Source of the DNA: Pseudomonas nitroreducens
GTDB taxonomy: Bacteria; Pseudomonadota; Gammaproteobacteria; Pseudomonadales; Pseudomonadaceae
Assembly (NCBI RefSeq): GCF_014204515.1
Contig: NZ_JACHLI010000028.1
Span: 40,209 to 104,208, forward strand
Direction: 5' to 3'
Length of the DNA: 64,000 nucleotides
The notes beneath the pieces are model-generated. The model was not told the origin of the DNA. It saw only the letters and a list, made by a program, of their open reading frames with translations, and made no database searches. Shown piece after piece: positions 17,276-24,626 of the stretch. The position numbers and the translations under genes are program-made. The first letter of the stretch is position 1, and each line of letters starts with the position of its first letter.

Positions 17276-17318
17276 AGCATAACCATTAAGCGCCGTGGCG
17301 AAACTTGAGGGGAATCAA
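17276..17318 (-). promoter_or_regulatory. ANR/DNR box and -10 upstream of the second Crp/Fnr gene
   Basis: TTGAGGGGAATCAA at 17305-17318 (one mismatch) and TATGCT on the minus strand (17281 to 17276) are separated by 23 nt. The box overlaps the last bases of nirV. The regulated gene starts at 17249. Confidence 0.77.
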
Positions 17319-18130
17319 GGGATGTCCCTGACCAGCCGGAAGCCCAGGTTGTCCGGCGGCTGCCCGGCGGCGCAACCGCCGCCGCGGGCGTCGCGGACGA
17401 AGTCGTTGAGCGCGGCGCGATGGCGGCCCTCGGCGATGCGGATCGAACAGGCCTCGATGCGGCTGAGCGCTGCGCCCGCGGCGTCGAGATTGACGCGCTG
17501 GTGGCAGCTCTGCGTCCACTCCCAGACGTTGCCGCCCAGGTCGGCGATGCCGAATTCGTTGAGGCCATGGCTGCCCCGCGGTTGCGGCTGCGCCGGGCCG
17601 ACGGTGCGGGTCTGCGCCTCGAAGCTGTAGCGGGCCAGCCAGCGCCGCGCCGGGTTGCTGCCGTCGTCGCCGTCGATGCGCAGGGCGTCGTCGGCCCAGC
17701 GCGAGCCGGCGAAGAACGCCCATTCGCGGTCGCTGGGCAGGCGCCAGGTCTGCCCGGTGCGGCGCGACAGCCAGTCGGCGTAGAACTGCGCGTCCAGCAG
17801 GCTGACTCCGGTCTGCGGCAGTTCGGCAGCGGTCGTGGCGGGTTCGCCGAGCGACAGGCAGTTGCTCTCCGCCACGCAGCGGGCGTACTCGGCCTGGCTG
17901 ACCTGGAACTTCATCACTTCGAAGCGCGGTTGCAGGTTTTCGACCGACGATGGCGCATCGATCGCGCGTTTCTCCTGCCAGTAGTCGCCGGCCGGGCGAA
18001 AGGTGAAGGCGCGCGGGCTCAGCTGCACCGTTTCCGGCGCGAGCCCGCTGTCGTGGCGGGGCATCAGCAGCAGGGCGGCGGCGCCCAGCAGCAGCGCGGC
18101 GGGTACGCCGATCAGGGGCGCCTTGTGCAT
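17315..18130 (-). CDS. nirV: NirV, SUMF1/FGE-fold protein associated with nirK
   Basis: A 271-residue protein with an N-terminal membrane or signal helix (about residues 6-24) followed by the formylglycine-generating-enzyme fold: FEVMKFQVSQAEYARCV, WRLPSDREWAFFAG, FGIADLGGNVWEWTQ and NLGFRLVRD. NirV is a recurrent neighbour of nirK. The catalytic cysteine pair of true formylglycine-generating enzymes is not visible near the C-terminus, where only one Cys remains in RGGGCAAG, so it should not activate sulfatases. It lies 61 bp downstream of nirK across a strong hairpin and is probably cotranscribed with it. Its exact role in NirK maturation is unknown. Confidence 0.85.
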   Translation of the reverse strand: MHKAPLIGVPAALLLGAAALLLMPRHDSGLAPETVQLSPRAFTFRPAGDYWQEKRAIDAPSSVENLQPRFEVMKFQVSQAEYARCVAESNCLSLGEPATTAAELPQTGVSLLDAQFYADWLSRRTGQTWRLPSDREWAFFAGSRWADDALRIDGDDGSNPARRWLARYSFEAQTRTVGPAQPQPRGSHGLNEFGIADLGGNVWEWTQSCHQRVNLDAAGAALSRIEACSIRIAEGRHRAALNDFVRDARGGGCAAGQPPDNLGFRLVRDIP

Positions 18131-18161
18131 GGTTGCAGCATCCTTGGCTCACCGAAGGGAA

Positions 18162-18185
18162 GGGCCGGCCCGTGTGGGCCGGCCC
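18162..18185. other. strong hairpin in the nirK-nirV spacer
   Basis: GGGCCGGCCC, a GTGT loop, then GGGCCGGCCC: a 10-bp perfect GC stem between the nirK stop and the nirV start. There is no T-tract on either side, so it is not a classical terminator. It may protect the nirK end of the transcript or reduce nirV expression. Confidence 0.6.
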
Positions 18186-18191
18186 AGGGTC

Positions 18192-19322
18192 TTACTTGAT
18201 CGGCGTCGGTGGCTCGATCTGGCTCATCAGGTCGGAATTCCACTGCCCCTCGACCTGGAAGTGCGCAGTGGCGCCCAGCAGCACGCCCTCGATCAGGTTG
18301 TGGTTGAGGTAGGCGTACAGCCCCGGCTGGCGGAAGGTGTAGAGCGCCGCACCGGCCGCGCCGCCGGGGATGAACCAGGTTTCCAGGTCTTCCTCGGGCG
18401 GGTTGTTGAACTTGCCGGTGGCCCAGACGTGGTCGCCGTGACCGCCGATCAGGTGCGGACGGGTATCGCGGTTGGCCTGGGAATGGACGATCAGCACGGT
18501 CTCGCCGACCTTGGACTGCAGCGCATTCTTGCCGGTCAGGGCGCCGACCTTGCCGTTGAACACGATGTGGCTGGGGATCAGCCCCTTCATGACTTCCTGC
18601 ATGTCGTTGAAGCCTTCCATCGGCGAGGCGTAGCGCTTGAACTTGCCGTCCTTGTCGCGCGGCACGTAGAAGTCCTGCTCGCCGACATAGAACACCTTGT
18701 CGTACTGCAGGGGCTTGCCGTGGCGGTCCTTCAGGCCATCGCGCGGCAGCACCATGATCGCGCCGTTCATGCCCGACACCACGTGCCAGGGGATCATCGC
18801 CCCGCCCGGCGCGCAGTGGTAGACGAACACCCCGGGACGGGTCGCACGGAAGCGCAGCTTGACCTGTTCGCCGGGGCTGACGTGGGTCAGCCCGCCGCCG
18901 CCCAGGGCGCCGGTGGAGGCATGGAAATCGATGTTGTGGGCCATGCTGTTGCTGGCCGGGTTGACCAGGGTGAGTTCGACGTAGTCGTCCTGGTGCACCA
19001 CCATCAGCGGGCCGGGCACCGAGCCGTTGAAGGTCATGGCGTGCACCTGGGTGCCGTCATCGTCGAGCTCCAGGGTCTTCTCCTCGATGGTCAGGGTGAA
19101 CTCGACCACCTTCGGCTTGCCCTTGGCGCGTTGCTCATGGGCATGCACCAGCGGTGGGGTCAGCAGCTCCACCTTGGTTCGCTGGAATTTGGACAGGTCC
19201 GGCGCCGGGCCCATGGACTGGGGCGCCGCCTCCGCCTCGGCCAGCGCCCGGCCGCTGCCGAGCACCACGGCGCCGGCCAGCAGCGTGCGGCGGGATAGGG
19301 ACATCTCTTCCTGATCATGCAT
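18192..19322 (-). CDS. nirK: copper-containing nitrite reductase
   Basis: A 376-residue periplasmic enzyme reducing nitrite to NO. The Tat-type signal has SRRTLLAG near residue 10. Two cupredoxin domains carry type 1 copper ligands H129, C170, H180 and M185 (from MAHNIDFHA and YHCAPGGAMIPWH) and type 2 copper ligands H134, H169 and H341 (YLNHNLIEG). Catalytic residues D132 and H295 (IGGHGDHVW) are present. The start at 19322 is supported by GGAG about 9 nt upstream; the frame continues 95 codons further but without a family match. nirV follows. This is the only nitrite reductase in the window. The upstream region has only a degenerate TTG-N8-CAA site (19389-19402). Confidence 0.96.
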   Translation of the reverse strand: MHDQEEMSLSRRTLLAGAVVLGSGRALAEAEAAPQSMGPAPDLSKFQRTKVELLTPPLVHAHEQRAKGKPKVVEFTLTIEEKTLELDDDGTQVHAMTFNGSVPGPLMVVHQDDYVELTLVNPASNSMAHNIDFHASTGALGGGGLTHVSPGEQVKLRFRATRPGVFVYHCAPGGAMIPWHVVSGMNGAIMVLPRDGLKDRHGKPLQYDKVFYVGEQDFYVPRDKDGKFKRYASPMEGFNDMQEVMKGLIPSHIVFNGKVGALTGKNALQSKVGETVLIVHSQANRDTRPHLIGGHGDHVWATGKFNNPPEEDLETWFIPGGAAGAALYTFRQPGLYAYLNHNLIEGVLLGATAHFQVEGQWNSDLMSQIEPPTPIK

Positions 19323-19388
19323 GGGGTGTATCTCCGTGATCGACGAACTGTCGTGGCCACAGAAATACCCGCTGGGTAGGAAGATTCT

Positions 19389-19402
19389 TTGCGCCGCAGC
19401 AA
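19389..19402 (-). promoter_or_regulatory. possible degenerate Crp/Fnr-type site upstream of nirK
   Basis: TTGCGCCGCAGCAA keeps the TTG-N8-CAA frame of FNR-family sites, but the inner bases differ from TTGAT/ATCAA. TATTTC on the minus strand (19367 to 19362) could be a -10 with 21 nt between. It is the best candidate in the 247-bp gap between nirK and the divergent TPR gene, and may suit the second Crp/Fnr protein better than DNR. Low confidence. Confidence 0.35.
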
Positions 19403-19569
19403 ACAAGGGTGCGGCTGGACAACGTGTCGCAGGGGCGGCTGTGCGCTGGATCGCGTTTACAGTCTTGTTCCCGGTGAAGCGGGCAAGTGCCGTTGCGGCG
19501 TTGTAAGATTCCCCCTCTGAGCTGATTCGCCGTGCCCGCGGTGCGGGCCCCAACGGACAAGGATTCTTC

Positions 19570-21748
19570 ATGCGTCTGCACGGACTCACCCTGCTGGCCC
19601 TGATCACCGGCTGCCTCGCCGTGCAGGAAGCGCGCGCGAGCAGCGACGACTCCTGCTACCCCAGCTGGAACCTCAAGCGCGACTCGCTGGACGTGTGCAA
19701 CAACCTGCCGTTCCTGAGTCCGGGCAACGACAGCCGGGTCAACCTGCAGCTGCTGCTGGCCGATGCTGGCCAGGCGAGTATCCCCAACCGCGCCCTGTCG
19801 GACGACGAACAGCAGCTGGGCTACGGCCAGGTGCCGTTCCCGCTGGCGCGCTGGAGCGAGGGCGCAGCGGCCGGCGAGTCCACCACCGGCAATGCCAGCA
19901 CCGCCCAACTGGCCGACCTGGCCGCGCGCATCGGCCTGCCGGCGGACAGCCTGCCCGCCACGGCCGACAGCTTCGCCAGCGGCGAAGGCAGCCGCTGCCG
20001 CAGCAACAACGTCGACACCGCCCGCGATTTCCTCAGCCAGCTGCTGCTGACCGACAGCCTCACCGGCACCGACCGCCAGGGGCTCGCCGGTGCGCGCCTG
20101 ACCCTGCTGGGTGCCTGCCAGTGGGACGAGACCCAGCTCAGCGTGCTGCTGCCCGGCGACCTGCAGGGCGCCCAGGCCAAGGCCTACCGCAGCTACCTGA
20201 AGGGCGCGGCGGACTTCTACAGCGGGCGCTTCGGCGAGGCGCTGAAATCCTTCCGTGGACTGCTGGAGAGCGATCAGCCCTGGCTGAAGGAAACCGCGCG
20301 CTACATGGTCGCCCGTGCGCTGCTCAACCAGGCGCAGCAGAATGCCTTCGACGAGATGGGCTACCCGGACCTGCGCAAGGTCGACAAGAAGCTCCTCGCC
20401 CAGGCCGAGACCGCGCTGGGCGACTACCTCAAGGCTTATCCACAGGGGCAGTACGCCGCCTCGGCCCAGGGCCTGGTGCGCCGCGTCTACTGGCTGATGA
20501 GCGACGAATCGCGGCTGGCCGGCGAGTACGCCGCGCTGTTCTCCCGAGAAGATGCCGACGACCTCGCCCAGCTGGTGCAGGAAGTCGACAACAAGCTGCT
20601 GGTCACCGCCCACCCGGCCGACGTGCGCGATGCGCGCCTGCTGGCGGTACTCGACCTGATGCAGATGCGTCACCGCGACTCCAGCGAACCCCGCGCCCTG
20701 GACAGCGCCGGCCTGGCGGCGCAGAAGGACCTGTTCGCCAAGTACCCCGGCCTGCACGACTACCTGACGGCGGCCTACCAGCTGTATGTCGAGGAAAATC
20801 CCGAGCAGGCGCTGCAATCCCTGCCCGAGCAACTGCCCTCCAGGCTCGACTACCTCGCCTTCAGCCAGCAGACCCTGCGCGGCTTCGCCCTGGAGGCCGG
20901 TAACGACTGGATCGGCGCCGAGAAGCTCTGGCTGCGCCTGTTGCCGCTCGCCGCTCGCCGAGCAGCCGCTGCAGCGCGAGCAGCTGGAGCTGGCGCTGGC
21001 CTTCAACTACGAGCGCAGCGACCGCCTGGTGAAGGTGTTCGCCGAGGGCTCGCCGGTGCGCACGCCGATCATCCGCGAAATCCTCCTGCGCCACATCGCC
21101 GGCCCCGAGCTGCTGCGCCAGCAGGCGAAATCCACCGGCGTCTCGGTGGAGGAGCGCGATACCGCGCTGTTCGCCCTGCTCTACAAGGACCTGCTGCACG
21201 GCCAGTACCAGGCCTATATCGACGACCTCGCGCTGCTGCCCACCGACGGCAGCGGCAAGCCGCTGGGCGCCAGCATCGGCTACCTCTACGGCAGCCTGCC
21301 GCTGTCGCTGTTCCAGTGGCCGGGCGGCAAGAACGACACCGGCTACGAATGCCCGGCCATCGTCGACATCGCCCGTGACCTGCAACAGAACCCGCAGCCG
21401 CCCCGGGCACTGAACTGCCTGGGCGAGTTCATCCTGCGCAACAACCTCGACGGTTTCCCCCTGGATACCCAGCCCAGCCAGCGCGAGCTGGGCGGCGGCG
21501 AGTCGCTGTTCGCCGGCAGCGCCTATTCGCGCATGGACGGCTACCTCAAGGTCATCGCCGACAAGCAGGCGCCGGAAGAGGACCGCGCCTACGCGCTGTT
21601 CCGCGCCATCAACTGCTACGCGCCCAGCGGCTTCAACGGCTGCGGCAACCAGGACATTGCCCCGGCGCAGCGCAAGCAGTGGTTCCGCGCCCTCAAGGGG
21701 CAATACTCGGCGACGCCCTGGGCCAAGGCCCTGAAGTACTACTGGTAA
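19570..21748 (+). pseudogene. periplasmic TPR-like protein, frameshifted by a 7-bp tandem duplication
   Basis: Read in one frame, the gene starts at 19570 with a signal peptide (MRLHGLTLLALITGCLAVQEARA) and runs through helical repeat sequence (for example KAYRSYLKGAADFYSGRFGEALKSF, split here as AADFYSGRFGEALKSF) to about 20945. It then drifts into an Arg/Ala-rich wrong frame that stops at 21378. The correct continuation (PLAEQPLQREQLELALAF onward) is in another frame and ends KALKYYW at 21748. Removing one copy of a duplicated 7-mer restores an open frame of about 723 residues. It occupies the place of PA5441 (from memory). Function unknown. The shift may be real or a sequencing error. Confidence 0.8.
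20944..20957 (+). repeat. 7-bp tandem duplication causing the frameshift
   Basis: CCGCTCG is present twice in a row at 20944-20950 and 20951-20957. Deleting one copy joins the two open frames exactly (LRLLPLAEQPLQ). Confidence 0.85.
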
Positions 21749-21752
21749 GCCC

Positions 21753-22460
21753 GTGCGGCGCGTCCTGGCCCTGACCCTGGCGCTGTTCGCCGGCCACGCC
21801 AGCGCCGCCGTGGTGGACGCCGCCGGGCATGATGCCTTCTGGCTGTGGAGCGGCGTCGCGCCGCAGCCGGTGCTGGCCGGGGCACGCACCCTCTATGTGT
21901 TGCAGGGACAGGTCAGCGCACCGCGCCACCGCGATGGCCGCGCCCACCTGATCGCCCAGGGTATCGCCATCCCGCGCCTGAAGCAGGGCGAGGTCTGGGT
22001 GGTCTACCGCGCCCACACCCTGCGCTGGAACGAGGACATCTACCGCACCCTGCTGTCCCAGCTGCGCCGCTGGCGCGCGGCCGGCAACCCGGTGGTCGGC
22101 GTGCAGATCGACTTCGATGCGCGCACGCGCTACCTGAACGAGTACGTCGACTTCCTCCAGGACCTGCGTACGCGCCTGCCGAAGGATTGCCGGCTGAGCA
22201 TCACCGGGCTGATGGACTGGGGCAGCAACGCCGCGCCGGAAACCCTCAACCGCCTGGCCGGGGTGGTGGACGAGGTGGTGGTGCAGACCTACCAGGGGCG
22301 CCACACCATCCCCAACTACCAGGCCTACCTGCCACGCGTGGCGCGACTGCAGCTGCCCTTCCGCATTGGCCTGGCGCAGTACGGGCAGTGGCAGGCACCG
22401 GACTACCTGGCGAAGAGTCGGTGGTTCAGGGGCTATGTGGTGTTTTTGCAGAATCCATAA
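21753..22460 (+). CDS. DUF3142 family exported protein
   Basis: A 235-residue protein with a signal peptide (LALTLALFAGHASA) followed by a glycoside-hydrolase-like beta/alpha pattern: HDAFWLWSGV, VVGVQIDFDA, SITGLMDWGS and VDEVVVQTYQG. The DUF3142 family resembles TIM-barrel hydrolases, but no activity is known. It starts with GTG 4 bp after the TPR gene, so the two form an operon. If the upstream frameshift is real, premature termination could lower its expression. Confidence 0.75.
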   Translation: MRRVLALTLALFAGHASAAVVDAAGHDAFWLWSGVAPQPVLAGARTLYVLQGQVSAPRHRDGRAHLIAQGIAIPRLKQGEVWVVYRAHTLRWNEDIYRTLLSQLRRWRAAGNPVVGVQIDFDARTRYLNEYVDFLQDLRTRLPKDCRLSITGLMDWGSNAAPETLNRLAGVVDEVVVQTYQGRHTIPNYQAYLPRVARLQLPFRIGLAQYGQWQAPDYLAKSRWFRGYVVFLQNP

Positions 22461-22479
22461 CCGCGCAGGTTGGAATCGG

Positions 22480-22550
22480 GTAGGGCGCATAACGCTTCGG
22501 GCGTTATCCGCCATCGTGGCGGATAACCCGTTCCGGGTTATGCGCCCTAC
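22480..22550. repeat. family D intergenic repeat
   Basis: GTAGGGCGCATAACGC on the left and GTTATGCGCCCTAC on the right flank inner GTTATCCGCC / GGCGGATAAC. It is the first of four repeats of four different families filling the 459-bp gap 22461-22919, which holds no gene. Confidence 0.85.
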
Positions 22551-22590
22551 AGTCAGCAGGGGGCGTGTTGATGGTGCGGGCGGTGGGTCG

Positions 22591-22685
22591 ATCGCGGACG
22601 GAGTCCGCTCCTGCGCTCGCCTGAGGTTTCGTCGTACGGCCCGTACGCGATGGCGTTCACCCGTAGGAGCGGACTCCGTCCGCGA
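22591..22685. repeat. family A REP pair in outward orientation
   Basis: ATCGCGGACGGAGTCCGCTC at 22591 and GTAGGAGCGGACTCCGTCCG at 22663 are inverted, but with the GTAGG ends facing the loop. The other A pairs in this window have the GTAGG ends outside. Confidence 0.8.
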
Positions 22686-22714
22686 GGCTTGCCGCCAGCA
22701 GAGAACTCGACCCC

Positions 22715-22795
22715 GTAGGATGGGTGGAGCCTAAGCGATACCCATGCTGCCAGCGCCCGGACTGATGGCTATCGCTGCGCTCCACGCCATCCTAC
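22715..22795. repeat. family C intergenic inverted repeat
   Basis: GTAGGATGGGTGGAGC and GCGATACCCAT on the left; ATGGCTATCGCTGCGCTCCA and CATCCTAC on the right. Confidence 0.8.
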
Positions 22796-22824
22796 GTTCG
22801 AGCCGGACGGCTGGTGAGGCAGGT

Positions 22825-22900
22825 GTAGGAGCGAGCTTGCTCGCGAACCGCGCAGCCCCCGAGCTGCCGGTCAATCCGTTCGCGAGCAGGATCGCTCTAC
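22825..22900. repeat. family B REP inverted pair
   Basis: GTAGGAGCGAGCTTGCTCGC on the left and a diverged right arm TTCGCGAGCAGGATCGCTCT. It lies just downstream of trhP, where it may also stop transcription. Confidence 0.82.
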
Positions 22901-22919
22901 AGGGTATGCATCGGCGCGA

Positions 22920-24320
22920 TCAACTGCCGCCACACCCGCACTTGCCGCAATCGTTGCCACAACCGCCGGCCGCTGACTCGCGCGCATCCCGCGTGGAGCA
23001 GCCACGGAGATTGCGCATCAGCAGGGCGTATTGCAGGTCCAGTTCCTCGGGCAGCGGGATATGCACCACATGCCCGTCACCCGGCGCGACGCCGATGGCT
23101 TCGCCGCGATTGTTCTCCATGGCGTGGAGACGGAAGGTGCGGTTGCCAGCCGGGGTCATCAGCTCGACGCTGTCTCCGACTTCGAAGCGATTCTTCACCC
23201 GCACCTCGGCCAGGCCATTGCGCCGCTCGCCGGTGAACTCCCCAACGAACTGCTGGCGCTCGGACAGCGAGTGGCCGTACTGGTAGTTCTGGTACTCGTC
23301 GTGCACGTGGCGGCGCAGGAAGCCCTCGGTGTAGCCGCGGTGGGCGAGGGACTCCAAGGTGTCCATCAGGCCGCGGTCGAAGGTGCGACCGGCGACGGCA
23401 TCGTCGATGGCCTGGCGGTAGGCCTGGGCGGTGCGCGCGACGTAGTAGTGGGACTTGGTGCGGCCCTCGATCTTCAGCGAATGCACGCCCATCTGCGCCA
23501 GACGCTGCACATGCTGGATGGCGCGCAGGTCCTTGGAATTCATGATGTAGGTACCGTGCTCGTCCTCGAAGGCCTCCATCAATTCGCCGGGGCGGTCGCC
23601 TTCTTCGAGCAGGACGATGTCCTTCGATGGCGCGCCGATGCCCAGGGTCGGCTCGACTTTGCGCACCGCGTGGCCCAATTCGTCCTCGTGGGCGGCGTGG
23701 GTCTGGTATTCCCAGCGGCAGGCGTTGGTGCAGGTGCCCTGGTTGGGGTCGCGACGGTTGATGTAGCCCGACAGCAGGCAGCGCCCGGAGTAGGCCATGC
23801 ACAGCGCGCCGTGGACGAAGACTTCCAGCTCCATGCCCGGCACCCGCTCGCGGATCTCGCCGATTTCCTCCAGGGACAGCTCGCGGGACAGGATCACCCG
23901 CTTGAGTCCCTGCTGGCGCCAGAACTCCACGCTGGCCCAGTTCACCGCGTTGGCCTGCACCGAGAGATGGACATCAACCTCGGGGAAATGTTGGCGAACC
24001 AGCATGATCAGGCCGGGATCTGACATGATCAGCGCATCCGGCCCGAGGGCGATCACCGACTCGACGTCCTGCAGGAAGGTCTTCAGCTTGGCGTTGTGCG
24101 GGGCAATGTTGACCACCACGTACAGGCGCTTGCCCAGGGCATGGGCCTCGTTGATGCCGGTGGCGAGGTTGGCGTGGTCGAATTCGTTGTTGCGCACCCG
24201 CAGGCTGTAGCGCGGCTGGCCGGCATAGACGGCGTCGGCGCCATAGGCGAAGGCGTGCCGCAGGCTCTTCAGCGAGCCGGCGGGGCAGAGCAGTTCGGGG
24301 GAAAGCGGCGTGGGGGACAT
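22920..24320 (-). CDS. trhP: tRNA 5-hydroxyuridine modification protein TrhP/YegQ (peptidase U32 family)
   Basis: A 466-residue protein. ELLCPAGSLKSLRHAFAYGADAVY opens the U32 fold (given here in part as LLCPAGSLKSLRHA). The family cysteine motif is EVFVHGALCMAYSGRC followed by GTCTNACRW. E. coli YegQ (TrhP) hydroxylates U34 of tRNAs using prephenate, giving ho5U; despite the family name it is not expected to be a protease. The last 15 residues are Cys/Gly-rich (GGCGNDCGKCGCGG), a probable metal-binding tail. It occupies the position of PA5440 (from memory). Confidence 0.85.
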   Translation of the reverse strand: MSPTPLSPELLCPAGSLKSLRHAFAYGADAVYAGQPRYSLRVRNNEFDHANLATGINEAHALGKRLYVVVNIAPHNAKLKTFLQDVESVIALGPDALIMSDPGLIMLVRQHFPEVDVHLSVQANAVNWASVEFWRQQGLKRVILSRELSLEEIGEIRERVPGMELEVFVHGALCMAYSGRCLLSGYINRRDPNQGTCTNACRWEYQTHAAHEDELGHAVRKVEPTLGIGAPSKDIVLLEEGDRPGELMEAFEDEHGTYIMNSKDLRAIQHVQRLAQMGVHSLKIEGRTKSHYYVARTAQAYRQAIDDAVAGRTFDRGLMDTLESLAHRGYTEGFLRRHVHDEYQNYQYGHSLSERQQFVGEFTGERRNGLAEVRVKNRFEVGDSVELMTPAGNRTFRLHAMENNRGEAIGVAPGDGHVVHIPLPEELDLQYALLMRNLRGCSTRDARESAAGGCGNDCGKCGCGGS

Positions 24321-24409
24321 GGTGGCGGAACGCGTGGTGGGAAAAAGGCCGCCACTCTAGGAAATCCGCGGGCTGCGCGTGCTGAGCGAGGTCAACGGAG
24401 GTGCTTTTC

Positions 24410-24479
24410 GTAGGAGCGAGCTTGCTCGCGAACTGCATAACCCTGAGCTGGCCCTGTTCGCGAGCAAGCTCGCTCCTAC
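24410..24479. repeat. family B REP inverted pair (intact)
   Basis: GTAGGAGCGAGCTTGCTCGC and TTCGCGAGCAAGCTCGCTCC are near-perfect arms around a loop of about 26 nt. With the family A pair 15 bp further on, it fills the 306-bp gap 24321-24626, which holds no gene. Confidence 0.88.
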
Positions 24480-24493
24480 AAGGGGCCGTTGGC

Positions 24494-24564
24494 GTAGGAG
24501 CGGACTCCGTCCGCGATGGCATCCGGCGCGAGGCGAACCCATCGCGGACGGAGTCCGCTCCTAC
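24494..24564. repeat. family A REP inverted pair (intact)
   Basis: GTAGGAGCGGACTCCGTCCG ... CGGACGGAGTCCGCTCCTAC, perfect arms around a loop of about 25 nt, placed directly after a B pair. Confidence 0.88.
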
Positions 24565-24626
24565 GAAAGCTTGGTCTTCCTGGCGCGTGGATTGGCCTCA
24601 TCCGGCGTGGCATTCATCCGACAACA

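Noticed and set aside
17315..18130. nirV as the formylglycine-generating enzyme for the sulfatase at 957
   Set aside because: The catalytic cysteine pair is not seen, and nirV is a standard nirK partner.
19440..19510. Sigma-54 -24/-12 promoter for nirK (CGGCAC followed by CGCTT)
   Set aside because: The spacing and the TTGC element do not match; only a chance GGCAC was present.
19323..19607. Upstream extension of nirK by 95 codons
   Set aside because: The Tat signal and ribosome binding site place the start at 19322; the extra residues look like translated intergenic DNA.
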